Shown in pieces: positions 34,472 to 41,538 of a DNA stretch of 41,538 bases. The position numbers were made by a program, and so were the translations under genes. The notes beneath the pieces are model-generated. The model saw nothing but the letters and a program-made list of their open reading frames with translations, was not told the DNA's origin and did no database searches. The DNA is from an uncultured Pelagibacteraceae bacterium (GTDB taxonomy: Bacteria > Pseudomonadota > Alphaproteobacteria > Pelagibacterales > Pelagibacteraceae): the NCBI GenBank assembly GCA_902545825.1, contig CACCHS010000008.1, positions 1 through 41,538 on the forward strand. Reading direction: 5' to 3'. Position 1 is the first letter of the stretch; each line of letters opens with the position of its first letter.

Positions 34472-34972
34472 TTATGCTGATTTAATTTTTTTTGCTATAA
34501 ACTTTGAAACTTCCTCGCTTTTATCCGATGTATCTTCCTTCTTACCTTTTGGCTGAAATGCATATAATAAATGTAATTTACAATACGAAAAATCTTTAAG
34601 AGACTTACGACCACAAAAATAAAAAGATTTCTCATTTGGGTGACCAATTGGCCATTTACAAGTATTATCATCCAACTCCTCTAGTTGTTTAGGATTTTCC
34701 GGCTCAAAATTATTTTCGATTAATAAAGATTTAAATCTAGATCTAGAAAACTTTTTTGGCTTTTCTGTAGAACTTTCGGAGTTTCCCTTTTTATTATTGT
34801 TTTCTTGATGAAAATTTTTAGTTCTGATTTTTGCCGATAAATTTAATCTATGAGCTTTACCAATTATTGCATTTCTGCTAAGTCCACCTATAATTTCGGC
34901 TATCTGGCTTGCAGTTTTACCTTTTCCCCATAGCTCTTTTAGTTTATTAACTTTTTCCTCAGTCCAACTCAT
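34472..34972 (-). CDS. gcrA: GcrA-family cell cycle regulator
   Basis: GcrA is an alphaproteobacterial transcription activator that binds sigma-70 RNA polymerase at promoters methylated at GANTC by CcrM. The N terminus MSWTEEKVNKLKELWGKGKT and the helix-turn-helix SASQIAEIIGGLSRNAIIGKAHRL-type region are diagnostic. The C-terminal CKWPIGHP and FCGRKSLKDFSYCKLH carry the conserved cysteines of the sigma-binding domain. Length 166 is typical. No consensus promoter was clear in the 129 bases upstream; TATAGT on the minus strand lies close to the ATG. Confidence 0.95.
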   Translation of the reverse strand: MSWTEEKVNKLKELWGKGKTASQIAEIIGGLSRNAIIGKAHRLNLSAKIRTKNFHQENNNKKGNSESSTEKPKKFSRSRFKSLLIENNFEPENPKQLEELDDNTCKWPIGHPNEKSFYFCGRKSLKDFSYCKLHLLYAFQPKGKKEDTSDKSEEVSKFIAKKIKSA

Positions 34973-35101
34973 TTATATACTATATGTAGTAGTTATATTT
35001 TTGTTGTATACAATATAAATACACATATAAAAATTATAAAAACAAGCATTATTTTTGATTTTTTAACAAAACTTAAAAAAAAAAGATAAGTATATTTACC
35101 A

Positions 35102-35914
35102 ATGGTTGAATTACAAAAAAGATATAAAATTGGCGTGCGTAAATTCGGTAAAATAAATTACGTGGGACTGGTTGCATTGTGGATAAGAGAGTGTAGCAGA
35201 TTCTTTATAGTATGGGCTCAAACACTTTTATCACCTTTAGTCTCTAGTTTGCTATTTTTGTCGGTATTAACTCTGGCGCTTGGTAACGATAGAGGGGATG
35301 TATTAGGCTACTCATTTGTTACATTTCTAGCTCCTGGATTAATAGTTCAATCAATGATACTTCAAAGTTTTTCGCATTCAGTAAGTTCATTTATGATATC
35401 AAAAATGCAAGGAAATATAGTCGACGTTCTTTATGCTCCATTATCAGCCTTTGAAGTTTCCTTAGCAGTAATAATGGCTGCGGTTACACGAAGTATATTA
35501 ATAGGTTTTATATCAGTACTTGTATTTATTTTTATAGTAGAGTTACCATTAAAAAATATTTTTTTTATTTTTTACTCTGGTTTTTTTGGATCTTTCTTTA
35601 TAGGAAGCTTAGGTTTTATAACTGGTTTGTGGGCTACTAAATTTGATCATACTGCAACTGTTACAAATTTTATATTACAACCTTTAAGCTTTTTATCTGG
35701 GGTTTTTTATACTATTGATAGATTACCAGAATTTTTTCAATCTATAAGTTTGATTAATCCTTTCTTTCATATAATAAATATATTTAGATATGGTTTTTTA
35801 GGTAAATCAGATGGAGATTTATACTTTGGCGTTATTTATTTGCCATTATTGGCGATAGTGGGGTGGGTACTATCTTATTATCTATACAAAATAGGTTACA
35901 AAATAAAATCTTAA
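35102..35914 (+). CDS. ABC-2 type transporter permease (YadH-like)
   Basis: The 270-residue membrane protein has about six helices and the ABC-2 permease layout. WAQTLLSPLVSSLLFLSVL, FLAPGLIVQSMILQSFSHS and KMQGNIVDVLYAPLSAFEV are typical of the YadH branch, followed by FLSGVFYTIDRLPEFFQSIS and NPFFHIINIFRYGFLG. It needs an ATPase partner; none is adjacent, and the YadG-like ATPase at 7151-8080 is the best candidate. A promoter-like pair (TTGTAT 35004-35009, 16 bases, TATAAA 35026-35031) lies upstream. It is followed by argD after two bases. Confidence 0.9.
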   Translation: MVELQKRYKIGVRKFGKINYVGLVALWIRECSRFFIVWAQTLLSPLVSSLLFLSVLTLALGNDRGDVLGYSFVTFLAPGLIVQSMILQSFSHSVSSFMISKMQGNIVDVLYAPLSAFEVSLAVIMAAVTRSILIGFISVLVFIFIVELPLKNIFFIFYSGFFGSFFIGSLGFITGLWATKFDHTATVTNFILQPLSFLSGVFYTIDRLPEFFQSISLINPFFHIINIFRYGFLGKSDGDLYFGVIYLPLLAIVGWVLSYYLYKIGYKIKS

Positions 35915-35916
35915 TT

Positions 35917-37083
35917 ATGTCGTCCTTAGCAAAAAATTATAATAGAAGACAAATTTCTTTTAAAAAAGGAAAAGGAAGTTATTTATACTCAAACAATGGT
36001 AAAAGATACTTAGATTTTGTCCAAGGTATCGCTGTAAATTCCTTGGGTCATGCAAATAATTATTTGATAAAAGCTATCAATAATCAAGCTAAGAAGGTTT
36101 GGCATGTTTCAAATGCATTTAAAATCCCTGAAGGAGAGAAGTTGGCAAAAAGATTAACAAGTAAAACCTTTGCAGATTCGGTAATTTTTCAAAATAGCGG
36201 TGCGGAGGCAACTGAAGTTGCAATAAAGGTTGCAAGAAGATATTTTTATTCAATTGGTCAAAAGAAAAAAAATAGAATTTTGTGTGTAAAAAATTCATTT
36301 CATGGCAGAACTCTTGCAGCAATATTTGCAAGTGGTTCAAAAAAAATGACTGATGGATTTGGGCCAAAAGTTGATGGTTTTGATCATTTTGTTTTTGGAG
36401 ATCATAAATCATTAATTAAATCAATTACAAGCAAAACCGCTGCAATAATGATAGAGCCAATAATGGGCGAGGGTGGAATAAAAGTTATCCCAGAATGGTG
36501 TCTTAAAGAATTAAGAAAAATTTGTAATAAAAAAAAAATACTTTTAATTTTGGATGAGGTTCAGTCAGGTGTTGGAAGATCAGGCAAATTCTTATCTTAT
36601 GAATATTCTAAAATAATTCCTGATATCGTTCCAATAGCTAAAGGAATTGGGGGAGGGTTTCCAATTGGAGCTGTGCTTATGACTAAAAAAGTTGCAAAAC
36701 ACATGACTCCTGGGACGCACGGAAGCACATTTGGCGGCAACCCTTTGGCGATGAGTGTTGGAAATGCAGTTATGGATCAAATATTTAAAAAAGGGTTTTT
36801 ACAAAATGTAAAAATTAAATCAAAATTTTTTTTTAAAAAATTAAACGAAATTCAGGCAAATTATTCAAATGTAATTGAAGAGGTAAGAGGAAAAGGATTA
36901 TTAATTGGACTTAAATTGAAGGTTGATCAAACAAAATTTATAAATAAATTATTTGAAAATAAGTTACTTACAATTAAAGCTGCAGATAATGTTGTGAGAA
37001 TTTTACCACCATTAAACGTGTCAAATAAAGAAATAATTATTGCATTAAAAATTATAGAAAAAGTTTGCAAATCTTATAATTAG
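35917..37083 (+). CDS. argD: Acetylornithine aminotransferase
   Basis: ArgD is a PLP aminotransferase of arginine synthesis and often also acts in lysine synthesis. From ATG 35917 it has 388 residues with FQNSGAEATEVAIKVAR, NSFHGRTLAA, EPIMGEGGI, LILDEVQSGVGRSG, the PLP lysine in IAKGIGGGFPIG, and HGSTFGGNPLA. An upstream start at 35863 would overlap the permease, so I prefer the ATG two bases after the permease stop. argF follows by two bases, and gcrA near argD-argF is a known alphaproteobacterial neighbourhood. Confidence 0.95.
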   Translation: MSSLAKNYNRRQISFKKGKGSYLYSNNGKRYLDFVQGIAVNSLGHANNYLIKAINNQAKKVWHVSNAFKIPEGEKLAKRLTSKTFADSVIFQNSGAEATEVAIKVARRYFYSIGQKKKNRILCVKNSFHGRTLAAIFASGSKKMTDGFGPKVDGFDHFVFGDHKSLIKSITSKTAAIMIEPIMGEGGIKVIPEWCLKELRKICNKKKILLILDEVQSGVGRSGKFLSYEYSKIIPDIVPIAKGIGGGFPIGAVLMTKKVAKHMTPGTHGSTFGGNPLAMSVGNAVMDQIFKKGFLQNVKIKSKFFFKKLNEIQANYSNVIEEVRGKGLLIGLKLKVDQTKFINKLFENKLLTIKAADNVVRILPPLNVSNKEIIIALKIIEKVCKSYN

Positions 37084-37085
37084 TT

Positions 37086-38012
37086 ATGAAACATTTTATA
37101 AATATTAAAGATGTACCTTATAAAACATTGAGAAAAATTTTATCAGATACAAAAAAAAGAAAAGATTTAAGAAAAAAACTAAAAACTTTAGAGGTTGATA
37201 AAGATAATCCTTTAAAAGGGATCTTATTAATTCAAATGTTCGAAAAATCATCTTTAAGAACTAGATTAAGTTTTTATCTCGCTATTAGACAACTTGGGGG
37301 GTCAGCTCTAACATTAAGACCTGATGAATTACATTTATCCAAAGGAGGAGAAACACTTTCTGATACAGCTAAAATATTATCAACCTACGGAGATATATTT
37401 GTTTTGAGAACTGACAATGAAAAAAAACTTAATAGTTTTAAAAAATTTTTATCAATTCCTTTAATAAATGGATTAAGTCCAAATTCACATCCCACGCAAA
37501 TTCTATCCGACATATTTACAATTGAAGAGATAACAAAAAAAAATATCTCTAGGCTTAATCTCTGTTGGATAGGAGATTCAAATAATGTTTTGAATTCATT
37601 AATTGAGGCATCAATTAAATTCTCATTTAAATTGAACATTGGATGTCCAAAAAATTATAATCCACCCAATGAAATGCTGAGAATTATTAAACAAAAAAGT
37701 TCAAAAATTAAAATTTTTAATAACCCTAAAGTTGCAATAAAAAATGCTGATGTTGTTTTAACTGATAAAGTTATATCGATGAATGATAAAGTAAATAAAA
37801 AAAAAAAAATCAAAGATTTTTTAAATTTTAAGATTAATTCGAAACTAATGTCTCTATCAAAAAAAGCAATATTATTACATTGTTTACCAAGAGGTAGTGA
37901 AATAACCGATGAGGTTTTTTATGGTAAAAAATCAAAAGTTTGGCAACAAGCACTAAACAGAGTACATGTTCAAAAATCTATATTATTGTATTGTTTAAAT
38001 AAACTAAGGTAA
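37086..38012 (+). CDS. argF: Ornithine carbamoyltransferase
   Basis: ArgF makes citrulline from ornithine and carbamoyl phosphate. The 308 residues include the carbamoyl phosphate motif SSLRTRLSF, HLSKGGETLSDTAKIL, HPTQILSDIFTIEE and the ornithine-binding HCLPRGSEITDEVF. The ornithine loop SMN is present in VISMNDK. It is the last gene of the permease-argD-argF run and overlaps the convergent cytochrome gene by nine bases. It competes for ornithine with the decarboxylase at 4668-5846. Confidence 0.96.
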   Translation: MKHFINIKDVPYKTLRKILSDTKKRKDLRKKLKTLEVDKDNPLKGILLIQMFEKSSLRTRLSFYLAIRQLGGSALTLRPDELHLSKGGETLSDTAKILSTYGDIFVLRTDNEKKLNSFKKFLSIPLINGLSPNSHPTQILSDIFTIEEITKKNISRLNLCWIGDSNNVLNSLIEASIKFSFKLNIGCPKNYNPPNEMLRIIKQKSSKIKIFNNPKVAIKNADVVLTDKVISMNDKVNKKKKIKDFLNFKINSKLMSLSKKAILLHCLPRGSEITDEVFYGKKSKVWQQALNRVHVQKSILLYCLNKLR

Positions 38013-38546
38013 AGGTAAAGGACTATCAGAATATTTATTCAAATATAAAATTACAGAAGCTCTATCTTTCTCTTTTCTTAAACCTGCGTATGCCATTTTA
38101 GTACCTTTAATCCAATCTTTAGGTTTTAATAAAAAACCGTTAAGTTCTTCAAAACTCCAATTTTTTTCGTATTCAGCTAAAGCTTTAGAATACTTATAGT
38201 CATCCAATACACCTACCTTTCTCCCAACCACATTATATAAAGCGGGTCCAATTTTATTCCCGCCACCACTTTTTATTGAGTGACACGCTGAACACTTTTT
38301 AAATACTTTTTCACCATGTGCCAAATCTCCTGTCGAAAGTAGTGCGGCTATATCAACAATTTCTCTTTGAACTGGTTCCTCATCTCCATTTGTTTCAGCT
38401 GATTCAACTTCTAATTCTACTTTATAATTAGATTTTTCAGGCTTATTTATCTTAAAAACTAAATTTGAAACCTTGCCAATACCAATTACCAGTAGTGCAA
38501 CTAGTAAAATAGCTCCAATAATTTTATTTAATTCAAAAGAATCCAT
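38004..38546 (-). CDS. cycM: Membrane-anchored cytochrome c (CycM / c552 type)
   Basis: The 180-residue protein has an N-terminal membrane anchor (IIGAILLVALLVIGIGKVSNLVF), an acidic linker and one class I cytochrome c domain with heme motif CSACH and axial Met in GTKMAYAGL. GGGNKIGPALYNVVGRKVG is typical of alphaproteobacterial membrane cytochromes that carry electrons from the bc1 complex to the terminal oxidase. It is divergent from kdsB, as in many Alphaproteobacteria. Confidence 0.92.
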   Translation of the reverse strand: MDSFELNKIIGAILLVALLVIGIGKVSNLVFKINKPEKSNYKVELEVESAETNGDEEPVQREIVDIAALLSTGDLAHGEKVFKKCSACHSIKSGGGNKIGPALYNVVGRKVGVLDDYKYSKALAEYEKNWSFEELNGFLLKPKDWIKGTKMAYAGLRKEKDRASVILYLNKYSDSPLPLP

Positions 38547-38617
38547 TGATTTATATAAGTATTTCTACATATAACATGATATTTTCTAAATTGCTTAATT
38601 TAAATTTAAAAAAAATT

Positions 38618-38634
38618 TGCGTCTGTTAGACGCA
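38618..38634 (-). terminator. GC-containing hairpin with T-run on the minus strand, upstream of cycM and kdsB
   Basis: TGCGTCT (38618-38624) and AGACGCA (38628-38634) are perfect complements with a three-base loop. Read on the minus strand, the stem is followed by AA and eight T residues (38615-38608), the shape of an intrinsic terminator. It lies between the divergent cycM and kdsB genes, 11 bases before the kdsB ATG, so it does not end a gene. It may stop antisense transcription into cycM, act as an attenuator in a cycM leader, or form a hairpin in the kdsB 5' end. Confidence 0.4.
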
Positions 38635-38645
38635 TAAATATATTT

Positions 38646-39383
38646 ATGTCAAATACAATTATTTTAATACCCTCAAGAATGTCGGCTGAACGTTTGCCAG
38701 GAAAACCCTTGCTTGAAGTTAATGGGCTTCCAATAATATGCCACGTAGTAAAAAAAGCACAAGAAACACAAATTGGAGAGGTAGTTGTCGCAACTGAAGA
38801 TGAAGAAATTTTAAATACTGTGAAGAAGAATCACGGTGAGGCAATTTTGACTTCAAAAAAACCTCAAACTGGAACTGACAGAATTTGGGAAGCTTTCCAA
38901 AAGTTAAATTTAAAAAATATTGATCATATAATCAATCTTCAAGGAGATGAACCCTTAATAGATATACATGATATAAAAAATTTAGATAAATTAACTAAAA
39001 AAAATAATTGTGAAATAAATACTCTTGCATCTAAAATAGATCATAAAAAAAATCTAAATGATCAAAACATTGTAAAAGTTCAAACTGAAAATGATTTAGA
39101 AAAGAATAGATTTTCTGTAGCGCAAAAATTTTTACGGCAAATTGATAATCAATTACCTAATATTTACCACCATATTGGTATTTATGAATTTAGTGTCTCT
39201 ACTTTAGAAGCTTTTACAAATTTAGAACAATCTAATAACGAAAAAAGATATAAATTAGAACAATTAAGAGCCATGGATAATAATATCAAAATAAATGTTT
39301 CATATGCAAATACAAGAGTCATTGGAATTGATACACAAGAAGATTTTATAGAATTAAAAAAAATTATGGAATATAAAAGCTGA
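38646..39383 (+). CDS. kdsB: 3-deoxy-manno-octulosonate cytidylyltransferase
   Basis: KdsB activates KDO to CMP-KDO for lipid A inner core synthesis. The 245 residues include the nucleotide-binding IPSRMSAERLPGKPL, VVATEDEEI, GTDRIWEAF and the metal-binding NLQGDEPLI, all family hallmarks; HIGIYEF near the C terminus is also typical. CTP supply links it to the altered Cmk at 28274. pheA follows after one base. Confidence 0.96.
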   Translation: MSNTIILIPSRMSAERLPGKPLLEVNGLPIICHVVKKAQETQIGEVVVATEDEEILNTVKKNHGEAILTSKKPQTGTDRIWEAFQKLNLKNIDHIINLQGDEPLIDIHDIKNLDKLTKKNNCEINTLASKIDHKKNLNDQNIVKVQTENDLEKNRFSVAQKFLRQIDNQLPNIYHHIGIYEFSVSTLEAFTNLEQSNNEKRYKLEQLRAMDNNIKINVSYANTRVIGIDTQEDFIELKKIMEYKS

Positions 39384-39384
39384 T

Positions 39385-40215
39385 ATGAAAATTTTATATC
39401 AAGGCTCTGAAGGTGCCTATTCACAACTAGCTGCGCTCGAAGTATATCCAAAAATGGATACAATTTCTTGCAAAACTTTTGAAGAATGCTTTCAAAAATG
39501 TACTGAGAACGAAAATTTAATAACTATAATACCAGTTGAAAATTCGATAGCAGGAAGAGTTGCGGATATACAATATTTGATGAATAAATATAAACTCCAG
39601 ATATATGCTGAGCATTTTCATAAAGTGTCTCATAATTTAATGGCGTTACCAGGTATTAAAATAAAAAATATAAAAAGTGTCAGATCACATTCACAAGCAA
39701 TTTCACAATGTCAAAAAGTAATTAAAGAAAATAATTTAGAACCAATTATTGCCGCAGACACAGCGGGAAGCGCAAAATTTATTAGTATTAATTTAAAAAA
39801 AGATGAAGCAGCGATCGCATCAACTTTAGCAGCAGAAATTTATAATTTAGAAATTATTAAAAAAAATATTGAGGATGATAAAAAAAATGTTACTAGATTT
39901 TTAATCATGGGAAAAAACGCAAAGCACCCCGAATTCAAAAAAGATAAGTATATCACAAGTTGTATTTTTAAAGTAAAAGATAAGCCTGCTGCTTTGTATA
40001 AGTGTCTTGGGGGTTTTGCGACCAACAACATAAGTTTAAGTAAACTCGAGAGTTTTTCTGAACATAGTAGTTTTGAGCAATATTTATTTTTATGTGATAT
40101 TGTTGGACATATTGAAGATCCGAAAGTTCAAAAATCACTAGAGGAATTAGGTTTTCATACCGTTAGTTTAGATATTTTGGGGGTATATAAAGCCAGTAAT
40201 TTCAGAGATATTTAA
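39385..40215 (+). CDS. pheA: Prephenate dehydratase
   Basis: PheA converts prephenate to phenylpyruvate for phenylalanine. The 276 residues have the periplasmic-binding-like catalytic domain (YQGSEGAYSQLAALE, IPVENSIAGRV, catalytic NVTRFLIMG) and a C-terminal ACT regulatory domain (KDKPAALYKCLGGFATNNIS, KLESFSEHSSF). The ACT motifs differ from the E. coli-type GALV and ESRP but match the alphaproteobacterial pattern. It lacks a chorismate mutase domain. It is coupled to kdsB by a one-base gap. Confidence 0.95.
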   Translation: MKILYQGSEGAYSQLAALEVYPKMDTISCKTFEECFQKCTENENLITIIPVENSIAGRVADIQYLMNKYKLQIYAEHFHKVSHNLMALPGIKIKNIKSVRSHSQAISQCQKVIKENNLEPIIAADTAGSAKFISINLKKDEAAIASTLAAEIYNLEIIKKNIEDDKKNVTRFLIMGKNAKHPEFKKDKYITSCIFKVKDKPAALYKCLGGFATNNISLSKLESFSEHSSFEQYLFLCDIVGHIEDPKVQKSLEELGFHTVSLDILGVYKASNFRDI

Positions 40216-40227
40216 TTTTTAATCTTC

Positions 40228-40257
40228 TTGAAGAATAAAAAAAATTGTTGGTATAAT
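40228..40257 (+). promoter_or_regulatory. Promoter of the SRP RNA gene
   Basis: TTGAAG at 40228-40233 is followed after 18 bases by a perfect TATAAT at 40252-40257. The RNA's first paired base, 40264, lies seven bases downstream of the -10 box, the expected transcription start. This is the best promoter in the window and sits just after the pheA stop. Confidence 0.7.
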
Positions 40258-40263
40258 AGAAAT

Positions 40264-40347
40264 GGAGGCTAGAGGTGGATACTGCTTGAACCCGACCAGA
40301 TCTTAACGGAAGCAGTCGTAAAGACAGTCTTTCAGGTTCTAGTCTCC
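40264..40347 (+). ncRNA. ffs: Signal recognition particle RNA (small bacterial type, 4.5S)
   Basis: The RNA forms one long hairpin: GGAGGCTAGA (40264-40273) pairs with TCTAGTCTCC (40338-40347), with one G-U pair. The apical SRP core is recognisable: GAACCCGACCAGATC on the 5' side, the conserved GGAAGCAG (40308-40315), and TCAGGTTC on the 3' side. It binds Ffh and FtsY to target membrane proteins. The apical tetraloop is UAAC (40304-40307), a member of the URRC class known as the alternative to GGAA. The position just upstream of dnaX is the usual alphaproteobacterial arrangement. Confidence 0.9.
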
Positions 40348-40355
40348 TATAAATA

Positions 40356-41538
40356 ATGAAAGAAAATTCAAAAGTTTTAGCTTTAAAATATAGACCGACA
40401 GTCTTTAAAGATTTAATAGGTCAGGATGTTATTAGAGATACAATTTTAAGTTCGATCATAGAAAATAAAACTCCAAATGCTTATTTGTTTACAGGAATAA
40501 GAGGTGTTGGAAAAACAACAATTGCAAGATTAGTTGCTAAAGCTTTAAACTGTAAAAATGGTGTTGAAAATATTGGCAATCAAGATTCATGTGAAAACTG
40601 TCATTGCAAAGATATAGCAAATTCAAATCATATTGATGTTTTAGAAATGGACGCAGCAAGTAAAACCGGAGTAGACGATGTTAGAGATTTAATAGAATTT
40701 TCAAGATACGGACCTAGCATTGCCAAATATAAAATTTTCATTATTGATGAAGTTCATATGTTAAGTAAACAAGCCTTTAATGCTTTACTTAAAACTTTAG
40801 AAGAACCTCCAACTTATAAAAATGGTGGAAGTCTTAAATTTATTTTTGCGACAACAGAGATAAAAAAAATCCCTGTGACTGTTGTTTCAAGATGTCAAAG
40901 ATTTGATCTTTCAAGAGTAAAATCTAGTGAATTATTTAATTTTTTAAAGAATGTAAAAGATTTAGAGAGTGGTAATATTAGTGACGAAGCTATTAAACTT
41001 ATTGTAAGAATATCTGAGGGCTCAGTAAGAGACGCATTATCACTTTTAGATAGAGCTATTATTTCCCAACAAAACAATAAGGTGCTTGATCTAAAAGATG
41101 CGCAAAAGATTTTTGGTTATTTTGATAAATCATTACTTATTGATTTGTTTAAAAATATTTTTGATGGTGATGAGGAAAAGGTATTGCAACAATATAGATC
41201 AATTTATGATCAAGGAGTTGAACCCAAGGTTTTCTTAAATGATTTTTTAGAAATACTATATTATTTAAAGAATATTAATTCTTTAAAAATTGACGGAACA
41301 AACTTTTCTCTTAATGATGAGCAATTTGAAACAATCAAAGATTTGTCAGCAAAGGTGGAAAATAATGTTTTTTTGATATTTTGGCAATTCACAATACAGA
41401 CAATGCAAGAATTAGATATAATTTCTAATCAAAACCTTTCCATTGAGATGTTTTTGATAAGATTAATTTATATTAAAGGAATTAAATCAAATTTTTCCTC
41501 AGAAAAAATTGAAAGTTTAGATATTCCAGAAAGATTAA
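40356..41538 (+). CDS. dnaX: DNA polymerase III subunit gamma/tau (3'-truncated by window edge)
   Basis: DnaX is the clamp-loader ATPase of the replicative polymerase. The frame starts at ATG 40356 and is open to the last base, giving 394 codons; the full protein is longer. Motifs are LALKYRPTVFKDLIGQD, Walker A GIRGVGKTTIARLVAKAL, a zinc-binding cysteine cluster (ALNC, then CENCHC), Walker B FIIDEVHML, sensor 1 FATTEIKKIP, SRCQRFDL, and sensor 2 GSVRDALSLLD. It starts nine bases after the SRP RNA. The TAA at the very end of the window is out of frame, so it is not the stop. Confidence 0.96.
   Translation, partial: MKENSKVLALKYRPTVFKDLIGQDVIRDTILSSIIENKTPNAYLFTGIRGVGKTTIARLVAKALNCKNGVENIGNQDSCENCHCKDIANSNHIDVLEMDAASKTGVDDVRDLIEFSRYGPSIAKYKIFIIDEVHMLSKQAFNALLKTLEEPPTYKNGGSLKFIFATTEIKKIPVTVVSRCQRFDLSRVKSSELFNFLKNVKDLESGNISDEAIKLIVRISEGSVRDALSLLDRAIISQQNNKVLDLKDAQKIFGYFDKSLLIDLFKNIFDGDEEKVLQQYRSIYDQGVEPKVFLNDFLEILYYLKNINSLKIDGTNFSLNDEQFETIKDLSAKVENNVFLIFWQFTIQTMQELDIISNQNLSIEMFLIRLIYIKGIKSNFSSEKIESLDIPERL

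Noticed and set aside
35004..35013. Perfect palindrome TTGTATACAA in the gcrA/permease gap, considered as an operator
   Set aside because: A ten-base AT-rich palindrome is expected by chance in this composition; the TTGTAT half is only usable as a weak -35 for the permease, and no second copy was seen.
41536..41538. TAA at the last three bases, as a possible dnaX stop
   Set aside because: Counting from ATG 40356, these bases are out of frame (codon TTA then one base), so dnaX continues beyond the window.
1..41538. Mobile elements, defence islands, CRISPR arrays, tRNA genes
   Set aside because: No transposase, integrase, repeat-spacer pattern or cloverleaf was seen, and gene content is housekeeping throughout; I cannot run a formal search.

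Overview
The window is a very AT-rich, gene-dense bacterial chromosome segment that looks like a streamlined marine alphaproteobacterium of the SAR11 (Pelagibacter) type. I infer this from lysine/asparagine/isoleucine-rich proteins, almost no intergenic DNA, class I lysyl-tRNA synthetase, alphaproteobacterial regulators (GcrA, a RegA/ActR-type regulator, a ChvI/ChvG-like pair), and alphaproteobacterial gene orders: aroA-cmk-rpsA-ihfB-pyrF, tsaE-amgK-murU, gcrA near argD-argF, cycM/kdsB-pheA, and SRP RNA-dnaX. No species name can be proven from the sequence alone. I saw no tRNA, rRNA, insertion sequence, phage gene, integrase or CRISPR array.

Layout. 1-2735 (+): 3' part of lysK, pyrD, rpmB and a queuosine-precursor transporter. 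2744-5846 (-): a polyamine operon (ornithine-type decarboxylase, deoxyhypusine synthase-like protein, agmatinase) behind an unusually long leader with a terminator-like hairpin. 6022-6576 (+): regA. 6569-8080 (-): bioY and an ABC ATPase. 8128-16617 (+): polA, chvI-chvG, ahcY, tsaE, amgK, murU. 16603-17319 (-): gpmA. 17349-18805 (+): a VanZ-like protein, a secreted nuclease and a lytic-transglycosylase-like lipoprotein. 18802-24028 (-): msrA, a sulfurtransferase and an RND efflux adaptor and pump in one tight operon. 24062-25562 (+): an EamA transporter and an AlkA-like glycosylase. 25565-33202 (-): a nine-gene run rnd-kdsD-lptC-lptB-aroA-cmk-rpsA-ihfB-pyrF. 33252-34469 (+): an NDUFA9-like protein and a SHOCT protein. 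34472-34972 (-): gcrA. 35102-38012 (+): ABC-2 permease, argD, argF. 38004-38546 (-): membrane cytochrome c. 38646-41538 (+): kdsB, pheA, SRP RNA and the 5' part of dnaX.

How the genes fit together. Ornithine and arginine metabolism appears twice: argD and argF make citrulline from ornithine precursors, and the polyamine operon draws on ornithine and agmatine. Envelope functions are spread across the window: KDO supply (kdsD, kdsB), LPS transport (lptB, lptC), murein recycling (amgK, murU) and a murein hydrolase-like lipoprotein. Pyrimidine synthesis is represented by pyrD, pyrF and cmk.

Most notable observations: cytidylate kinase has lost the Walker A lysine (alanine at residue 18) while the rest of the protein looks intact; the polyamine operon carries a leader with two inverted repeats and an attenuator-like stem; lptC runs straight into lptB with no lptA; the SRP RNA has a UAAC (URRC-class) tetraloop; all seven convergent gene pairs overlap or lie within 8 bases of each other with no obvious terminator; and several promoter-like sequences sit so close to the start codon that leaderless or nearly leaderless mRNAs are expected.
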